DNA of 52,435 nucleotides from JAVJPJ01 sp040217295 (lineage in GTDB: Bacteria; Pseudomonadota; Alphaproteobacteria; Rhodobacterales; Rhodobacteraceae). Shown here piece by piece: positions 1-8,006 of this stretch. The notes below the pieces were generated by a model. The model saw only the letters and a program-made list of their open reading frames with translations. It had not been told where the DNA came from and did not search any database. The DNA is taken from the NCBI GenBank assembly GCA_964460185.1, contig CAYWTM010000008.1, forward strand, positions 1 to 52,435. Reading direction: 5' to 3'. The translations under genes were made by a program, and so were the position numbers. Numbering within the stretch: position 1 is the first letter of the stretch; each line of letters begins with the position of its first letter.

Positions 1-100
1 CCTACGGGCGGGAGGTGGTCATTCGCTGCGGTTGGCACCGGGGTCGGCTGTGCGGAGGAGGCTGTCATTGCCCCCAATTGGCTGAATGTCCGCGCAAGGA

Positions 101-604
101 TCACCCGTCCTGTAACATGTCGTAGGTAACGAGAAGCCTGCCATTATCGATTTGGGTTGGCGCATGACGTTCGGCTGCCGCCAGCACAATGTGCAAGATG
201 GCGGAAATGGCTTCGGCGTACTGGTCATCAGTTGAGAAATTGTCTCCGTAGTGATCGTCAACTGCGTCAAGGTCGATGACGCACACGAACTCCTCGCCAG
301 CATAGCGCATTCTAATAGCAGCGTTGTTGTCAAAACGATTGATCCGCGCGCTCCCTACATACTCCAGCTTTCGTTCGCGGAAGCGAACCCCTACACCCTT
401 GGTGCCTTCTTCAGGCACGAATTCGATACCAGCTGCGAACATACTGTCTGCTATTGATCGAATGTTGTTCTTCATTGGTCTCCTAGTATTGGACTCGAAG
501 TCGGCAACAGTGGCACGTGACACCGAAGCATTCGTTGCAAGCTGATCTTGGCTCCAATTCAACATGCTACGTCCCGCTCGGCACTGATCTGACGTGATCT
601 GCAT
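101..604 (-). CDS. XRE-family HTH regulator with DUF1488-like C-terminal domain
   Basis: A 167-residue protein. Residues about 8-60 read as a Cro/C1-type helix-turn-helix: the run LNWSQDQLATNASVSRATVA has the spacing of helices 2 and 3, and is followed by FESNTRRP as in many XRE proteins. The C-terminal half, from about residue 85, contains RYAGEEFVCVIDLDAVDDH, which resembles the small DUF1488 domain (inference). The likely role is a cytoplasmic transcriptional repressor, target unknown. The ATG at 602-604 is preceded by an AAAGGAAC ribosome site. A short dyad (623-635) lies just upstream and could be its own operator. The gene and its upstream DNA are clearly AT-richer than the rest of the window, which suggests acquisition by transfer. 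No toxin or phage partner is visible, but the window edge is only 100 bases away. Confidence 0.75.
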   Translation of the reverse strand: MQITSDQCRAGRSMLNWSQDQLATNASVSRATVADFESNTRRPMKNNIRSIADSMFAAGIEFVPEEGTKGVGVRFRERKLEYVGSARINRFDNNAAIRMRYAGEEFVCVIDLDAVDDHYGDNFSTDDQYAEAISAILHIVLAAAERHAPTQIDNGRLLVTYDMLQDG

Positions 605-622
605 CTCAATGTTCCTTTTGTA

Positions 623-635
623 AGTCTAATTGACT
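623..635. promoter_or_regulatory. Short dyad upstream of the XRE gene (candidate operator)
   Basis: AGTC-TAATT-GACT, two 4-base arms around an AT-rich centre, sits 18 bases upstream of the XRE start codon in an AT-rich leader. XRE repressors often bind short dyads beside their own start, so autoregulation is plausible, but the arms are short and this could be chance. Confidence 0.3.
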
Positions 636-875
636 AATGTCATTCATTTTGCATGATATAAAGCATTTTAAATGACCGCGTGAATGGGCTGTGGCAATCG
701 GCTCGGGACGTTCGTTCATCGCGCAGCATCACATACTCTGGGCTCTAATCCGGCCTTCGCGGCGCTTGGCATGGATGACCGCTCTACGGACAAGCCAGAC
801 GGCGGTTCGAACGCAAACGGTGTCGGGATCACGATGGACCGACACGGGCCGACAGGCACGGCAGGTCGACGAAGC

Positions 876-1556
876 TCAGAATTGAAGGCCGAGAAAGATC
901 ACGGCCAATGGCACGGGCGACACCGCAAGAATGACCGTCAGGGAGGTCGAAAGAGGCGTGAATATTCCGCTCAGACCCGCAATGATCATGATGCCGCCAC
1001 CACCACCGATGATGGAGTTGCCCGGCGTGTTCACTGCGACCGCCATCGCCAGGTAGCGATACCGCAAGGCAAGTCGAAGAACGCGTTTCGACTGGCCTTC
1101 CAGCAGCAGGGCCAGTCGCTCGTCCTTTGATAATAGTGCGGCGCGGGCGACCAGCGCGGCCGCACGCCGCATCCTCAGGACGTGCAGGCCCCGCTCCAGC
1201 GCGCGGATCGGCAAGAACCGTCCGATCGTGAAAGCCAGCATCATGGCGGCGACCGTGCAGACATAGATCAATGGGGCAATCGCCGCGCCAAACCCTGCAA
1301 GGAGCGCGATGCCGATCTCTGCCCCCGGCACAAACGGCATCGCGAGAAAAGCGACATAGGCCACGACGCCGATCATGATGGCCCTGTGGACCTGCTGTTC
1401 ATTGTCCGGCCGGATCTGAAGGTCCAGCGCGTCACGGATGATGTGCACGCCCCATGTGGCCAGCGCGATGAAACCGATCAGCACGATGATCCTGAGGATC
1501 ATGCCCGGCCATGTCGGCCCTTTTGACGTCACGCCCGCGCCCTCAGCCGGAAACAT
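876..1556 (-). CDS. VTT/DedA-like (TVP38/TMEM64 family) integral membrane protein
   Basis: A 226-residue, very hydrophobic protein with about five or six predicted membrane segments. After a helix near residues 20-40, the segment from about 70 to 115 (FLAMPFVPGAEIGIALLAG, then a helix) and the later PGNSIIGGGGGIMIIAGLSG stretch match the re-entrant, proline/glycine-rich pattern of the VTT (SNARE-associated/DedA) family. Members act in the inner membrane, mostly with uncharacterised substrates; some DedA proteins recycle lipid carriers. The ATG at 1556 lies inside the end of the upstream secreted-protein gene (14-base overlap), which suggests translational coupling. An internal ATG at 1502, just before the first helix, is an alternative start. 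Family assignment is moderate; the function is unknown. Confidence 0.65.
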   Translation of the reverse strand: MFPAEGAGVTSKGPTWPGMILRIIVLIGFIALATWGVHIIRDALDLQIRPDNEQQVHRAIMIGVVAYVAFLAMPFVPGAEIGIALLAGFGAAIAPLIYVCTVAAMMLAFTIGRFLPIRALERGLHVLRMRRAAALVARAALLSKDERLALLLEGQSKRVLRLALRYRYLAMAVAVNTPGNSIIGGGGGIMIIAGLSGIFTPLSTSLTVILAVSPVPLAVIFLGLQF

Positions 1557-2025
1557 CCTCGGGCGGCGTCAGCGTGCCTGTGGCCCGAACGGCAATCTGG
1601 TTCGTCCAGTACCATCGCCGTGTCGTCCAGGTTCCATCAAGGACGACGGCGTTGTCGGTGACCGCGCCGTGCCACACCACCGTGTGCGGGGCATCCGGGC
1701 AAATCGTCGTTGCCGTGAAATGGATCACGCCATCGATTTCCCTGGTCTGGTAGTCGGACCAGCCGAAGTTGCAGTATTCCTGGCAATCAGCCGACTGGAA
1801 GGTGCCATCACGGAAGGAGATGTTGTTCTCCAGGACGGCGCCAGAGGCCAGATCCTCGCCCCGTATTTCGAACGACATCCCGTCCAGCGCGCCTGTCGCC
1901 CCCCAATCGCCCGCAGGCACGACAAGATCGGGGATATCTTCATTCATAACCGAAAGCGTTGCAGCGCCTGTGCCGAGGGTGGCGGCGGCAATGGCCGCGA
2001 TCTGTAGAATCTGAGACATGATCAT
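1543..2025 (-). CDS. Small secreted protein of unknown function
   Basis: A 160-residue protein with an N-terminal hydrophobic stretch (MSQILQIAAIAAATLGTGAA) that looks like a signal peptide, so it is probably periplasmic. The mature part is acidic and rich in beta-type residues, with DGMSFEIRGE, SFRDGTFQSADCQEYCNFG and a C-terminal GTWTTRRWYWTNQ. The two close cysteines (CQEYC) plus a later one could form a disulfide. I recognise no catalytic motif; a small beta-barrel or lipocalin-like fold is only a guess. It can start at the ATG at 2025 or two codons later. It overlaps the downstream membrane protein gene by 14 bases, so the pair is probably one operon. A perfect 13-base palindrome lies 37 bases upstream. 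Confidence 0.6.
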   Translation of the reverse strand: MIMSQILQIAAIAAATLGTGAATLSVMNEDIPDLVVPAGDWGATGALDGMSFEIRGEDLASGAVLENNISFRDGTFQSADCQEYCNFGWSDYQTREIDGVIHFTATTICPDAPHTVVWHGAVTDNAVVLDGTWTTRRWYWTNQIAVRATGTLTPPEDVSG

Positions 2026-2061
2026 GTCCGTGCAATGAAACCTGGATTATGGGTCAAATGG

Positions 2062-2074
2062 CTTGTCAGACAAG
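2062..2074. promoter_or_regulatory. Perfect 13-base palindrome CTTGTC-A-GACAAG
   Basis: Six-base arms meet around a single central A, 37 bases upstream of the secreted-protein start codon. The spacing suits an operator for a dimeric regulator such as a TetR-type protein. It could alternatively be a very short hairpin. No matching regulator gene is adjacent. Confidence 0.35.
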
Positions 2075-2223
2075 ACAAATCACAAGGCGGGGACCCCTTC
2101 ATCCCCATTCCGGGCAGCGGACCCTCGTGTCGGCACGGAATGCCGGCAGGACGGCCCTTTGCTGCCGTATGACGCGGACGGACCGACTGCCGAGGTCGCA
2201 CACGGCCCCGGGGGCCGCGCCCG

Positions 2224-3105
2224 TCAGATCTCGTCGTTCATCTTGCGGAAGCGCTGGATCAGGGAAGACGTGTCCCAGCGCCCGCCGCCCAGTTGCTGCA
2301 CCTCTGCATAGAACTGGTCGACCATGGCGGTCACGGGCAGGGACACGCCCATCTCGTTGCCTTGCGCCAGGGCAATGCCCAGATCCTTGCGCATCCAGTC
2401 GACCGCGAAACCGTGGTTGAACTTGTTGTCGACCATGGTCGAGGCCCGGTTGGCCAATTGCCACGATCCGCCGGCCCCCTGGCTGACCAGATCGGCGACC
2501 TTCTTGGGATCGAGCCCTGCCTTCATCGCGAAATACATGCCTTCGGAAATCGCCTGGACCAGACCCGCGATGCAGACCTGGTTCACCATCTTGGTCAGCT
2601 GGCCCGCGCCCACGTCGCCGAAATGGACCGTGGCCTTGGAATAGGCGTCGACCACGGGTTCAGCCGCTTCGAAATGCGCCGGCTCACCGCCGCACATGAT
2701 CGCAAGCTGACCGTTTTCGGCCCCCGCCTGCCCGCCCGACACCGGTGCATCGACCCAGCCGATGCCCCTTGCCCTGGCCTCGGCCGCCAATTCCCGCGTC
2801 ACGATGGCCGAAACGGTCGTGTGATCCACGAAGACAGATCCTTCGCCCATCCCCGCAAGCGCCCCGTCCGCGCCCAGAACGACCGACCGCAGATCATCGT
2901 CATTGCCGACGCAGGCCATCACGAAATCGCATCCCTCCGCTGCCTCGCGCGGGGTGGTGGCCATCGCGCCGCCATTGGCCGCGACCCAGGCCTCGGCCTT
3001 TGCGGCTGTCCGGTTGTAGACCGTAACGCCGTGGCCCGCATTCAACAGATGCACCGCCATCGGGCTGCCCATGACACCAAGGCCCAGGAATGCAAGTTTC
3101 GCCAT
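2224..3105 (-). CDS. 3-hydroxyisobutyrate dehydrogenase-family NAD(P)-dependent oxidoreductase
   Basis: A 293-residue protein, normal for beta-hydroxyacid dehydrogenases. It opens with the Rossmann motif GLGVMGSPMA, carries the substrate-binding signature DAPVSGG near residue 120, and has the catalytic lysine in GQLTKMVNQ near residue 170. These enzymes oxidise 3-hydroxyisobutyrate or reduce tartronate semialdehyde and similar short hydroxyacids in the cytoplasm. The sequence alone does not separate these substrates. The ATG at 3105 is preceded by AGAGGCGG. It is transcribed divergently from glgP across a 186-base gap, with no valine-degradation or glyoxylate genes next to it, so context does not name the substrate. 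Confidence 0.85.
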   Translation of the reverse strand: MAKLAFLGLGVMGSPMAVHLLNAGHGVTVYNRTAAKAEAWVAANGGAMATTPREAAEGCDFVMACVGNDDDLRSVVLGADGALAGMGEGSVFVDHTTVSAIVTRELAAEARARGIGWVDAPVSGGQAGAENGQLAIMCGGEPAHFEAAEPVVDAYSKATVHFGDVGAGQLTKMVNQVCIAGLVQAISEGMYFAMKAGLDPKKVADLVSQGAGGSWQLANRASTMVDNKFNHGFAVDWMRKDLGIALAQGNEMGVSLPVTAMVDQFYAEVQQLGGGRWDTSSLIQRFRKMNDEI

Positions 3106-3202
3106 CTTTACCGCCTCTGAAATGAATTCGATCGTTGCACGAAGCGTAGCAGCCGGGCCGCCACTGTCCAGAGGATCACAGACCGCATGGAACCGCCGAT
3201 GA

Positions 3203-3216
3203 TGATAGCGCTAACA
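3203..3216. promoter_or_regulatory. LacI-family-type operator upstream of the glg operon
   Basis: TGATAGCGCTAACA is an almost perfect 14-base palindrome centred on GC, the typical layout of LacI/GalR-family operators (TGnTAGCGCTAnCA). It ends one base before the putative -35 element of the glgP promoter, a position from which a bound regulator could repress or activate. The cognate LacI-type gene is not in this window. The similarity is seen directly; the regulator type is inference. Confidence 0.5.
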
Positions 3217-3217
3217 C

Positions 3218-3245
3218 TTGCAGGCTCCGCGCAGGGGGCTATACC
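3218..3245 (+). promoter_or_regulatory. Putative glgP operon promoter
   Basis: TTGCAG (3218-3223) and TATACC (3240-3245), spaced by 16 bases, each match 4 of 6 sigma-70 consensus positions. They lie 47 bases upstream of the glgP start codon in the glgP/dehydrogenase intergenic region, directly after the LacI-type operator. Confidence 0.35.
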
Positions 3246-3291
3246 GGCGTTGAACCGCGATCCCATGTTCCCGCCGCTCCGGAGTTGAGCC

Positions 3292-5682
3292 ATGCCCCGT
3301 GACCACACCCAGACACCTGCCGACATGCGCGATGCGATCTTGCATCACCTGACCTATGCGATCGGAAAAGACGCCGAGAACGCCAAGATCCAGGATTGGC
3401 GGATGGCATTGTCATTCGCCGTGCGCGACCGGATCGTGGATGCGTGGTTTGCCTCGACCCGCGCCAGCTATGCCGCTGGCGCAAAACGGGTTTATTACCT
3501 TTCGATGGAATTCCTGATCGGCCGGTTGCTGGAAGACGGGTTGGTCAACCTGAGGCTTCTGGATCAGGCGCAAGAGGCCTTGACCGGCCTGGGCCAGGAC
3601 CCCGGTGCGATCATCGCGAACGAACCGGATGCAGCCCTTGGCAATGGCGGCCTGGGGCGGCTGGCGGCCTGTTTTCTCGAATCGTTGTCGACCCTCGGCG
3701 TGCCGGCCTATGGCTACGGCATCCGCTACGAACACGGCCTGTTTGCGCAAAGCTTTCAGGATGGCCGGCAGGTCGAGCGGCCCGAAACATGGCTGGAACA
3801 GCCGCACGCATGGGAATTCGAACGGCCCGAGACGCGCTATCGCATCGGGTTCGGCGGCGGGATCGGGCACGCGGGCAACACCACTATCTGGACCCCGTCC
3901 GAGGGTGTTTTCGCGCAGGCCTATGACACGCCGATCGTCGGGTGGCAGGGGCGTTGGGCCAACACGCTTCGACTTTGGTCGGCACGCGCCGCCGATCCCT
4001 TCGACCTCGACCGGTTCAACGCGGGCGATTACGAGGCCGCCGCCGAACCCGAGGCGATGGCCCGCACGATCAGCCGCGTTCTGTACCCCGACGACACCAC
4101 CGAACGCGGCAAGGAACTGCGCCTGAAGCAGGAATATTTCTTTACCGCCGCGTCGCTGGCCGACATCCTGCGGCGCTTCGACAGCGAACACAGCGATATC
4201 CGGCTGTTGCCGAAGAAGGTCGCGATCCAGCTCAACGACACCCATCCGGCAATCGCCGGCCCGGAACTGGTGCGCCTGCTGCACGACGAACGCGGCCTGC
4301 CCTTTGACGAGGCGATGGACCTGGCACGTCACACGCTGAGCTACACCAACCACACCCTGCTGCCCGAGGCATTGGAAAGCTGGCCCGAGGATCTGTTCAG
4401 CCGCCTGTTGCCCCGGCACCTGGAACTGATCGACCAGATCGACCACGCCCATTACGAGGCCTACCCCGTGCGCGGGCTGACGGTGCATGACCATGGGCAG
4501 GTCAAGATGGGCGATCTGAGCTTCATCATGGCTCACAAGGTCAACGGCGTGTCGGCGCTGCACACCGGGCTGATGAAGCAAACGGTGTTCAAGCGCCTGC
4601 ACGAACTGCATCCCGAAAGGATCGTGAACCAGACCAATGGCGTCACGCCGCGTCGGTGGCTGCTCAGCTGCAATCCGCGCCTTGCGGGCCTGATCACCGA
4701 CACGATGGGCGACGGATGGGTCGATGACCTCGAAACGCTCCGGCAGCTGGAACCGATGGTCGAGGATCAGGGGTTCCTGGATGCCTTTGCCGCCGCCAAG
4801 GCCGCGAACAAGGGCGATCTTGCCGCCTATATCGCGTCTCAAACCGGCATCACCGTCGATCCGCAGGCGATGTTCGACGTCCAGATCAAGCGCATCCACG
4901 AATACAAGCGCCAGCATCTGAATATCCTCGAGGCCATCGCCCGCTGGCAGGCGATCAAGGCCCAGCCCAATGCGGACTGGACCCCCACGGTGCGCATCTT
5001 CGCGGGCAAGGCCGCACCGGGATATGCCTTTGCCAAGGATATCATTCGCCTGATCAACGACGCCGCAGCGGTCATCAATTCCGATCCGGACACACGGCAC
5101 CTGATGCAGATCGTGTTCTTGCCCAACTACAACGTTTCGCTGGCCGAAAAGCTGATCCCGGCCGCCGACCTGTCGGAACAGATCTCGACCGCCGGCAAGG
5201 AAGCGTCGGGCACCGGCAACATGAAATTCGCCCTGAACGGCGCGCCCACCATCGGCACGCTGGACGGCGCCAATGTCGAGATCCGCGAGCATGTGGGGGC
5301 CGAGAACTTCTTTCTGTTCGGCATGACCGCGGATGAGGTGGTGAAACGCCGCGAGGTCGCGGATCACGCCGCCAAGGCCATTGCCGCCGATCCCCGTCTT
5401 GCCGCGGCGCTCAAGGCCATCGGCGGCGGTGTGTTCTCGCCCGATGAACCGGGCCGTTACGCGCATATCGTCGACAACCTGCAAGGGCCCGACTACTTTC
5501 TCGTGTGTTCCGATTTTTCCGACTACTGGCGCGCGCAGGGCGAGGCGGCCGCGGTCTATCGCGACCCGTCGCGCTGGTGGCGCATGGCCGCCCTGAACAC
5601 GGCGCGGTCGGGGTGGTTTTCATCCGACCGGACGATCCGGGGCTACATGGCGGATGTCTGGGATGCCGAAAGCCTGATCTGA
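3292..5682 (+). CDS. glgP: Glycogen/starch/alpha-glucan phosphorylase
   Basis: A 796-residue GT35 enzyme that releases glucose-1-phosphate from the non-reducing ends of glycogen in the cytoplasm. The early signature YYLSMEFLIGRLL is present, as are GNGGLGRLAACFLESL and KRIHEYKRQHLN. The PLP site KEASGTGNMKFALNG puts the cofactor lysine at about residue 645. The length is typical of bacterial glycogen phosphorylases. The ATG at 3292 follows GGAGTTGAGCC. It is the first gene of the glg cluster, 75 bases ahead of glgB. A phosphorylase co-transcribed with the synthesis genes means storage and mobilisation share a transcript, so flux is probably set allosterically. Confidence 0.96.
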   Translation: MPRDHTQTPADMRDAILHHLTYAIGKDAENAKIQDWRMALSFAVRDRIVDAWFASTRASYAAGAKRVYYLSMEFLIGRLLEDGLVNLRLLDQAQEALTGLGQDPGAIIANEPDAALGNGGLGRLAACFLESLSTLGVPAYGYGIRYEHGLFAQSFQDGRQVERPETWLEQPHAWEFERPETRYRIGFGGGIGHAGNTTIWTPSEGVFAQAYDTPIVGWQGRWANTLRLWSARAADPFDLDRFNAGDYEAAAEPEAMARTISRVLYPDDTTERGKELRLKQEYFFTAASLADILRRFDSEHSDIRLLPKKVAIQLNDTHPAIAGPELVRLLHDERGLPFDEAMDLARHTLSYTNHTLLPEALESWPEDLFSRLLPRHLELIDQIDHAHYEAYPVRGLTVHDHGQVKMGDLSFIMAHKVNGVSALHTGLMKQTVFKRLHELHPERIVNQTNGVTPRRWLLSCNPRLAGLITDTMGDGWVDDLETLRQLEPMVEDQGFLDAFAAAKAANKGDLAAYIASQTGITVDPQAMFDVQIKRIHEYKRQHLNILEAIARWQAIKAQPNADWTPTVRIFAGKAAPGYAFAKDIIRLINDAAAVINSDPDTRHLMQIVFLPNYNVSLAEKLIPAADLSEQISTAGKEASGTGNMKFALNGAPTIGTLDGANVEIREHVGAENFFLFGMTADEVVKRREVADHAAKAIAADPRLAAALKAIGGGVFSPDEPGRYAHIVDNLQGPDYFLVCSDFSDYWRAQGEAAAVYRDPSRWWRMAALNTARSGWFSSDRTIRGYMADVWDAESLI

Positions 5683-5757
5683 GATCGGAAAGGCTTGCGG
5701 TGGGTGTTCTCATGCGCAACGGTTGTTCTTGGCACCCAAGCAGATAAGGTGGGCGAT

Positions 5758-7953
5758 ATGTCGGGACCGCATCACGACCAGGCACGCCAATCAGTGCTTC
5801 ACGCCCTATCGGACGGACGCAACAGCGACCCGTTCGCGATCCTCGGTCCACATGAAATCGATGGCTGCAGACATGTGACGGCGTTCCTTCCCGGTGCCGA
5901 ACGGGTGCAGGCCATCGCGGATGGCGCGCCCCATGACCTGTTTCCCGCGGAGGGTGCGCCGGGCGTGTTTCAGGGCCCGGTGGCCGGCACCGGGGCCTAC
6001 CGGCTGAAGGCCGAAAACGCCCGTGACACATGGGACCTGGACGATCCCTACCGCTTTGGCCCGGTCCTGGGCGAGATCGACGAATACCTTCTGGGCGAAG
6101 GCACCCACCTGCGCATCTGGGAAGCTCTTGGCGCCCATGTGATGACCCATGAAGGGGCCCGGGGCACCCATTTCGCCGTGTGGGCGCCGAACGCGCAGCG
6201 CGTGTCTGTGGTGGGTGACTTCAACCTGTGGAACGGGCGGGTTCACGTGATGCGCCGCCGCGGCGCGACGGGTGTCTGGGAAATCTTCCTGCCCGGCATC
6301 GGCGAGGGCGCGGCGTACAAATACGAACTCATCGGGCCAGACGGCGCCACGCTGCCGCTCAAGGCCGACCCGGTGGGTTTCGGCAGCCAGCATCCGCCGC
6401 AAAACGCATCGGTCGTGCGCGATATCCGCGGCTATGGCTGGAAAGACAAGGGCTGGATGGATCGCCGCGCCGCCGCCCATGACGTGCGCGCGCCCATATC
6501 GGTCTACGAGGTGCATCTGACCTCGTGGAAACGGCGCGCCGATGGCCGCGCGATTTCCTATATCGAAGCGGCCGGGGAACTGGTGGATTACGTGGCCGAC
6601 ATGGGCTTCACCCATATCGAGCTTCTGCCCATCTCGGAATATCCGTTTGACGGGTCATGGGGCTATCAACCGGTGGGCCTGTTTGCCCCGACCATCCGCC
6701 ACGGCCCCCCGCACGAGTTTCGCGACCTGGTCGATGCGGCCCATCGCAAGGGGCTTGGCGTGATCCTCGACTGGGTGCCGGGTCATTTCCCGACCGATGC
6801 CCACGGTCTTGGCCAGTTCGACGGCACCGCCCTTTACGAGCATGCCGACCCGAAAGAGGGGTTCCACCAGGACTGGAACACCCTGATCTACAATTATGGC
6901 CGGGCCGAAGTCGCCAATTACCTGGTCTCGAACGCGCTGTACTGGCTGGACGAATACCATGTCGACGGGCTGCGCGTGGATGCGGTGGCGTCGATGCTGT
7001 ACCGCGACTATTCCCGCAAGGCGGGGGAATGGATCCCGAACCGCGATGGCGGGCGCGAGAATCTCGAGGCGATCGCGTTGCTCCAGAACATGAACACGCA
7101 AAGCTACGGACAGCACCCCGGCATCATGACCGTGGCGGAGGAAAGCACCTCTTTCCCGCGCGTGTCGGGCCCGGTGCATGACGGCGGGCTTGGCTTTGGC
7201 TACAAATGGAACATGGGCTGGATGAACGACACGCTGGATTACATGCAGCGTGAACCGGTGCACCGCAAACACCATCACCACCAGATGACCTTTGGGCTGG
7301 CCTATGCGTGGTCGGAAAACTTTGTCCTGCCGATCAGCCATGACGAAGTGGTGCATGGCAAGGGATCGATGCTGACCAAGATGCCCGGCCCGCGGGACGA
7401 GCAATTCGCCAATCTGCGCGCCTATTACGGGTTCATGTGGGGCCATCCGGGCAAGAAGCTGCTGTTCATGGGACAGGAACTGGCGCAGGGCACCGAATGG
7501 AACCACGACGCCAGCGTCGATTGGGATGCGTTGCACGATCCCGCCCACAAGGGCATTCAGCGGTTGGTTCGCGATCTCAACACGCTCTACCGGGCCGAGC
7601 CCGCGTTGCATGTGAAGGATGCCGATCCCGACGGGTTCCAGTGGATCGAGGCCAACGATGCCGACCGGTCGATCTATGCATGGCTGCGGCGCGGTGGCCC
7701 CAAGGATCGCAATGTCGTCGTGATCTGCAACATGACGCCGGTCGAACGGGCCGGTGTCAGGATCGGCCTGCCCCACGCAGGCCGCTGGCGCGAGGCGCTG
7801 AACACCGATGCCGAAATCTACGGCGGCGGCAATCGCGGCAACCTGGGCCGCATCGATGCGGAGGAGGCCGGTCACCATGACCAGGCCGCATCGACCACGC
7901 TCTACCTGCCGCCGCTATCGACCATATTCCTCGTGCCCGAGGACACGGATTAA
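5758..7953 (+). CDS. glgB: 1,4-alpha-glucan branching enzyme
   Basis: A 731-residue GH13 enzyme that introduces alpha-1,6 branches into glycogen. An N-terminal carbohydrate-binding region (to about residue 120) is followed by a second beta-sandwich (HFAVWAPNAQRVSVVGDFN) and the catalytic barrel. The nucleophile is Asp about 408 in VDGLRVDAV, the acid is Glu about 461 in VAEESTSFP, and the third acidic residue is in ISHDEVVHGKGS. I chose the ATG at 5758 because it follows AAGGTGGGCG and begins the family-like MSGPHHDQ; an upstream TTG at 5695 would only add an untypical extension. It sits between glgP and glgC in the glycogen operon. Confidence 0.96.
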   Translation: MSGPHHDQARQSVLHALSDGRNSDPFAILGPHEIDGCRHVTAFLPGAERVQAIADGAPHDLFPAEGAPGVFQGPVAGTGAYRLKAENARDTWDLDDPYRFGPVLGEIDEYLLGEGTHLRIWEALGAHVMTHEGARGTHFAVWAPNAQRVSVVGDFNLWNGRVHVMRRRGATGVWEIFLPGIGEGAAYKYELIGPDGATLPLKADPVGFGSQHPPQNASVVRDIRGYGWKDKGWMDRRAAAHDVRAPISVYEVHLTSWKRRADGRAISYIEAAGELVDYVADMGFTHIELLPISEYPFDGSWGYQPVGLFAPTIRHGPPHEFRDLVDAAHRKGLGVILDWVPGHFPTDAHGLGQFDGTALYEHADPKEGFHQDWNTLIYNYGRAEVANYLVSNALYWLDEYHVDGLRVDAVASMLYRDYSRKAGEWIPNRDGGRENLEAIALLQNMNTQSYGQHPGIMTVAEESTSFPRVSGPVHDGGLGFGYKWNMGWMNDTLDYMQREPVHRKHHHHQMTFGLAYAWSENFVLPISHDEVVHGKGSMLTKMPGPRDEQFANLRAYYGFMWGHPGKKLLFMGQELAQGTEWNHDASVDWDALHDPAHKGIQRLVRDLNTLYRAEPALHVKDADPDGFQWIEANDADRSIYAWLRRGGPKDRNVVVICNMTPVERAGVRIGLPHAGRWREALNTDAEIYGGGNRGNLGRIDAEEAGHHDQAASTTLYLPPLSTIFLVPEDTD

Positions 7954-8006
7954 TTGAAAAGAGCCGGCCTGCGCGCCTGTGCAGGTCCGTTAGGGAGGGA
8001 ACCATT

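Noticed and set aside
1..20. The first bases (CCTACGGGCGGGAGG) resemble a conserved 16S rRNA primer site
   Set aside because: The following sequence does not continue as 16S rRNA; chance similarity.
684..1130. Plus-strand open frame of 148 codons overlapping the VTT membrane protein gene
   Set aside because: No ribosome site and low-complexity translation; most of it is antisense to the membrane protein.
2204..2216. GC-only hairpin after the 3-hydroxyisobutyrate dehydrogenase-family gene
   Set aside because: The stem has no T-run and is of a kind expected often in GC-rich DNA; not called as a terminator.
3412..5484. Long minus-strand open frame of 690 codons opposite glgP
   Set aside because: It is antisense to a fully supported phosphorylase gene, its translation is low in recognisable motifs and rich in the residues expected from reading GC-rich codons backwards.
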